From contig CAJOER010000041.1 in NCBI GenBank assembly GCA_905233805.1, forward strand, positions 1 through 7,539: a stretch of DNA of 7,539 bases, read 5' to 3'. Every line of letters begins with the position of its first letter. Position 1 is the first letter of the stretch. Positions 6,735 through 7,539 of this stretch are shown here, in pieces. The DNA comes from an uncultured Eubacterium sp. (lineage in GTDB: Bacteria > Bacillota > Clostridia > Oscillospirales > Acutalibacteraceae). The notes below the pieces were generated by a model, which worked only from the letters and a program-made list of their open reading frames with translations, ran no database searches and was not told where the DNA came from. The position numbers and the translations under genes are program-made.

Positions 6735-7322
6735 TTAAGCCTTCCCTGCAATATATAAAGTGTAGAAGAACGAGCCTCCGAGATTTGAAAAATCATTGAA
6801 CGGTACGGCAAGAACAAGCCTTCCGTCGCCGAGATAATTATTTATCTCTTTTTTTGTAACACCTACTGCTTTGTTCTGGATTTTATAGGTGTATGTATCT
6901 CTTGAATAAAATTCAAGTTCAATTTTATCGCCTTTTTCGGAATTATAGAATTTACCGAACTGATTGTTAATATCGTTACCGATAATCAATACCGAGCCGC
7001 CGTTCCACGGTTCCGAAGAGCCGCTTTCAACATATACGCCGTTATCGTTTTCGGAAAGATATAAAACAGCCGTATTGCCGAGGTCGATATTGTCGCACCT
7101 TATTGTGCCCACGTAGTCGCCGGCTTTAAGCTGAGAAAAACTGTTGTATTCCTTAACGCTGTACTGAGATAAATCAATTCTCTCATTAACCGAGGTCGGC
7201 CTCGCCTGACCCTCGTTTACATATTTCGGTATAGCCATATATAAAGCGCCTATTACTATAGCCGTAACAATTACGGGAACAATAATAGCTCTTTTAAAGA
7301 AATTAAACAGTAGTGATGCCAT
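6735..7322 (-). CDS. Membrane-anchored sortase-like protein lacking catalytic residues
   Basis: A 195-residue protein from the ATG at 7320-7322; an in-frame ATG at 7335-7337 adds MDGET. The inner start is preferred because GGTGA lies just upstream, while the outer one has no SD. Residue numbers below count from the outer ATG. One membrane anchor lies at about 17-38. The outside part follows sortase order: IDLGNTAVLYLSEND (84-98), GGSVLIIGND (113-122), FGKF (127-130), KGDKIEL (135-141), YTYKI (149-153), LVLAVPF (174-180) and terminal FFYTLYIAG (190-198). Active sortases have His in the G-H-N/T position, Cys after the LxLxT strand and Arg in the final strand. Here these are N121, V178/P179 and F190/F191. 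The only cysteine is C81, far from the site. An inactive sortase fold is inferred; homology is by motif order only. Confidence 0.65.
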   Translation of the reverse strand: MASLLFNFFKRAIIVPVIVTAIVIGALYMAIPKYVNEGQARPTSVNERIDLSQYSVKEYNSFSQLKAGDYVGTIRCDNIDLGNTAVLYLSENDNGVYVESGSSEPWNGGSVLIIGNDINNQFGKFYNSEKGDKIELEFYSRDTYTYKIQNKAVGVTKKEINNYLGDGRLVLAVPFNDFSNLGGSFFYTLYIAGKA

Positions 7323-7364
7323 AGTTTCACCATCCATTTATACATTTTTACACAGATTGCTAAT

Positions 7365-7393
7365 ATTATATACTATAAGCATTAAATTATCAA
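7365..7393 (-). promoter_or_regulatory. Sigma-A promoter for the sortase-like/four-TM operon
   Basis: On the minus strand TTGATA (-35, 7388-7393) and TATAAT (-10, 7365-7370) are spaced by 17 bp. The start near 7358 would leave about 36 nt to the preferred ATG at 7322 but only about 21 nt to the outer ATG at 7337, which mildly favours the inner start. Confidence 0.75.
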
Positions 7394-7473
7394 GTAGTAT
7401 TTTTTTAAGTTTAAAATCTTCTTATTTGTAATAAAATTATGAGCGTTAATCATATACTTAACAGGTGATGAAA

Positions 7474-7539
7474 ATGCTCTCCTGGCTCCTCTCTCTTATA
7501 GGTACAAATCTGCTTTTACTTATACTCCATATTCAGAAT
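7474..7539 (+). CDS. Start of an unidentified gene, possibly a sporulation sigma factor
   Basis: An ATG at 7474-7476, preceded at five bases by the SD AGGTGA (within ACAGGTGATG, 7461-7470), opens a frame that stays open to the right edge (22 codons). It begins MLSWLLSLIGTNLLLL, a short hydrophobic segment. An in-frame ATG two codons earlier (7468-7470) is too close to the SD. SigK/SigE-type pro-sigma factors of Clostridia have a short hydrophobic N-terminal pro-region like this before the conserved sigma domain, so that is one candidate; any membrane or secreted protein would look the same here. It diverges from the sortase-like operon. No convincing promoter was found for it in 7394-7460. 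Confidence 0.5.
   Translation, partial: MLSWLLSLIGTNLLLLILHIQN

Noticed and set aside
6735..7337. Annotating this gene as an active sortase
   Set aside because: The His, Cys and Arg needed for transpeptidation are not present at the aligned positions, and no LPXTG-type substrate is encoded in the window.
7323..7337. Outer ATG (7335-7337) as start of the sortase-like gene
   Set aside because: It has no SD and would have a very short leader; the ATG at 7320-7322 follows GGTGA. The outer start is not excluded.
7428..7458. CATATACT resembling a sigma-E-type -10 element upstream of the right-edge gene
   Set aside because: There is no acceptable -35 at 14-16 bp, and a transcript starting there would begin within or after the SD, so it cannot serve this gene.

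Overview
The window looks like chromosome from a Gram-positive Clostridia-type bacterium, plausibly a gut Ruminococcus/Oscillospiraceae relative. The reasons are moderately AT-rich DNA with GC-leaning coding regions, strong Shine-Dalgarno (SD) sites, near-consensus sigma-A promoters with 17-bp spacers, short U-tailed hairpin terminators, and protein families common in that group (DUF2804, SpoIIAA-like STAS, PepT-like peptidase, secreted transglutaminase with Ig-like and lysine-rich FN3 modules). The assignment is inferred from style, not from a marker gene. No rRNA, tRNA, CRISPR, IS element or phage gene was seen.

Layout, left to right. The left edge (1-105, minus) holds the first 35 codons of a probable GPH-type sugar:cation symporter. 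It diverges from a small STAS-domain anti-sigma-factor-antagonist gene (288-584, plus); the 182-bp gap carries a promoter for each. A bidirectional terminator (594-620) separates the STAS gene from the convergent minus-strand block. In transcription order (right to left) that block contains: a sortase-like membrane protein (6735-7322) coupled to a four-helix membrane protein (5772-6731), ending at a strong hairpin terminator; then, from its own consensus promoter, a 938-aa secreted transglutaminase-like protein (2847-5663) coupled to an M20 peptidase of the PepT-like group (1730-2845); then a DUF2804 gene (622-1647) whose promoter overlaps the hairpin that ends the peptidase transcript. At the right edge a plus-strand gene starts (7474 onward, 22 codons visible), possibly a sporulation sigma factor.

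The most interesting item is the sortase-like protein. It keeps the layout of a membrane-anchored sortase (N-terminal anchor, GG-x-S-V-L-I-I-G strand, F-G-K-F, K-G-D, Y-T-Y-K, final strands), but the catalytic His is Asn and the catalytic Cys and Arg are absent. It therefore looks like a catalytically dead sortase fold co-expressed with an unrecognised four-TM protein. Next to it lies a secreted protein with an intact Cys-His-Asp transglutaminase triad and an extremely basic C-terminal FN3 domain. Together these suggest a small cell-surface locus, but a functional link between the two operons is inference only.
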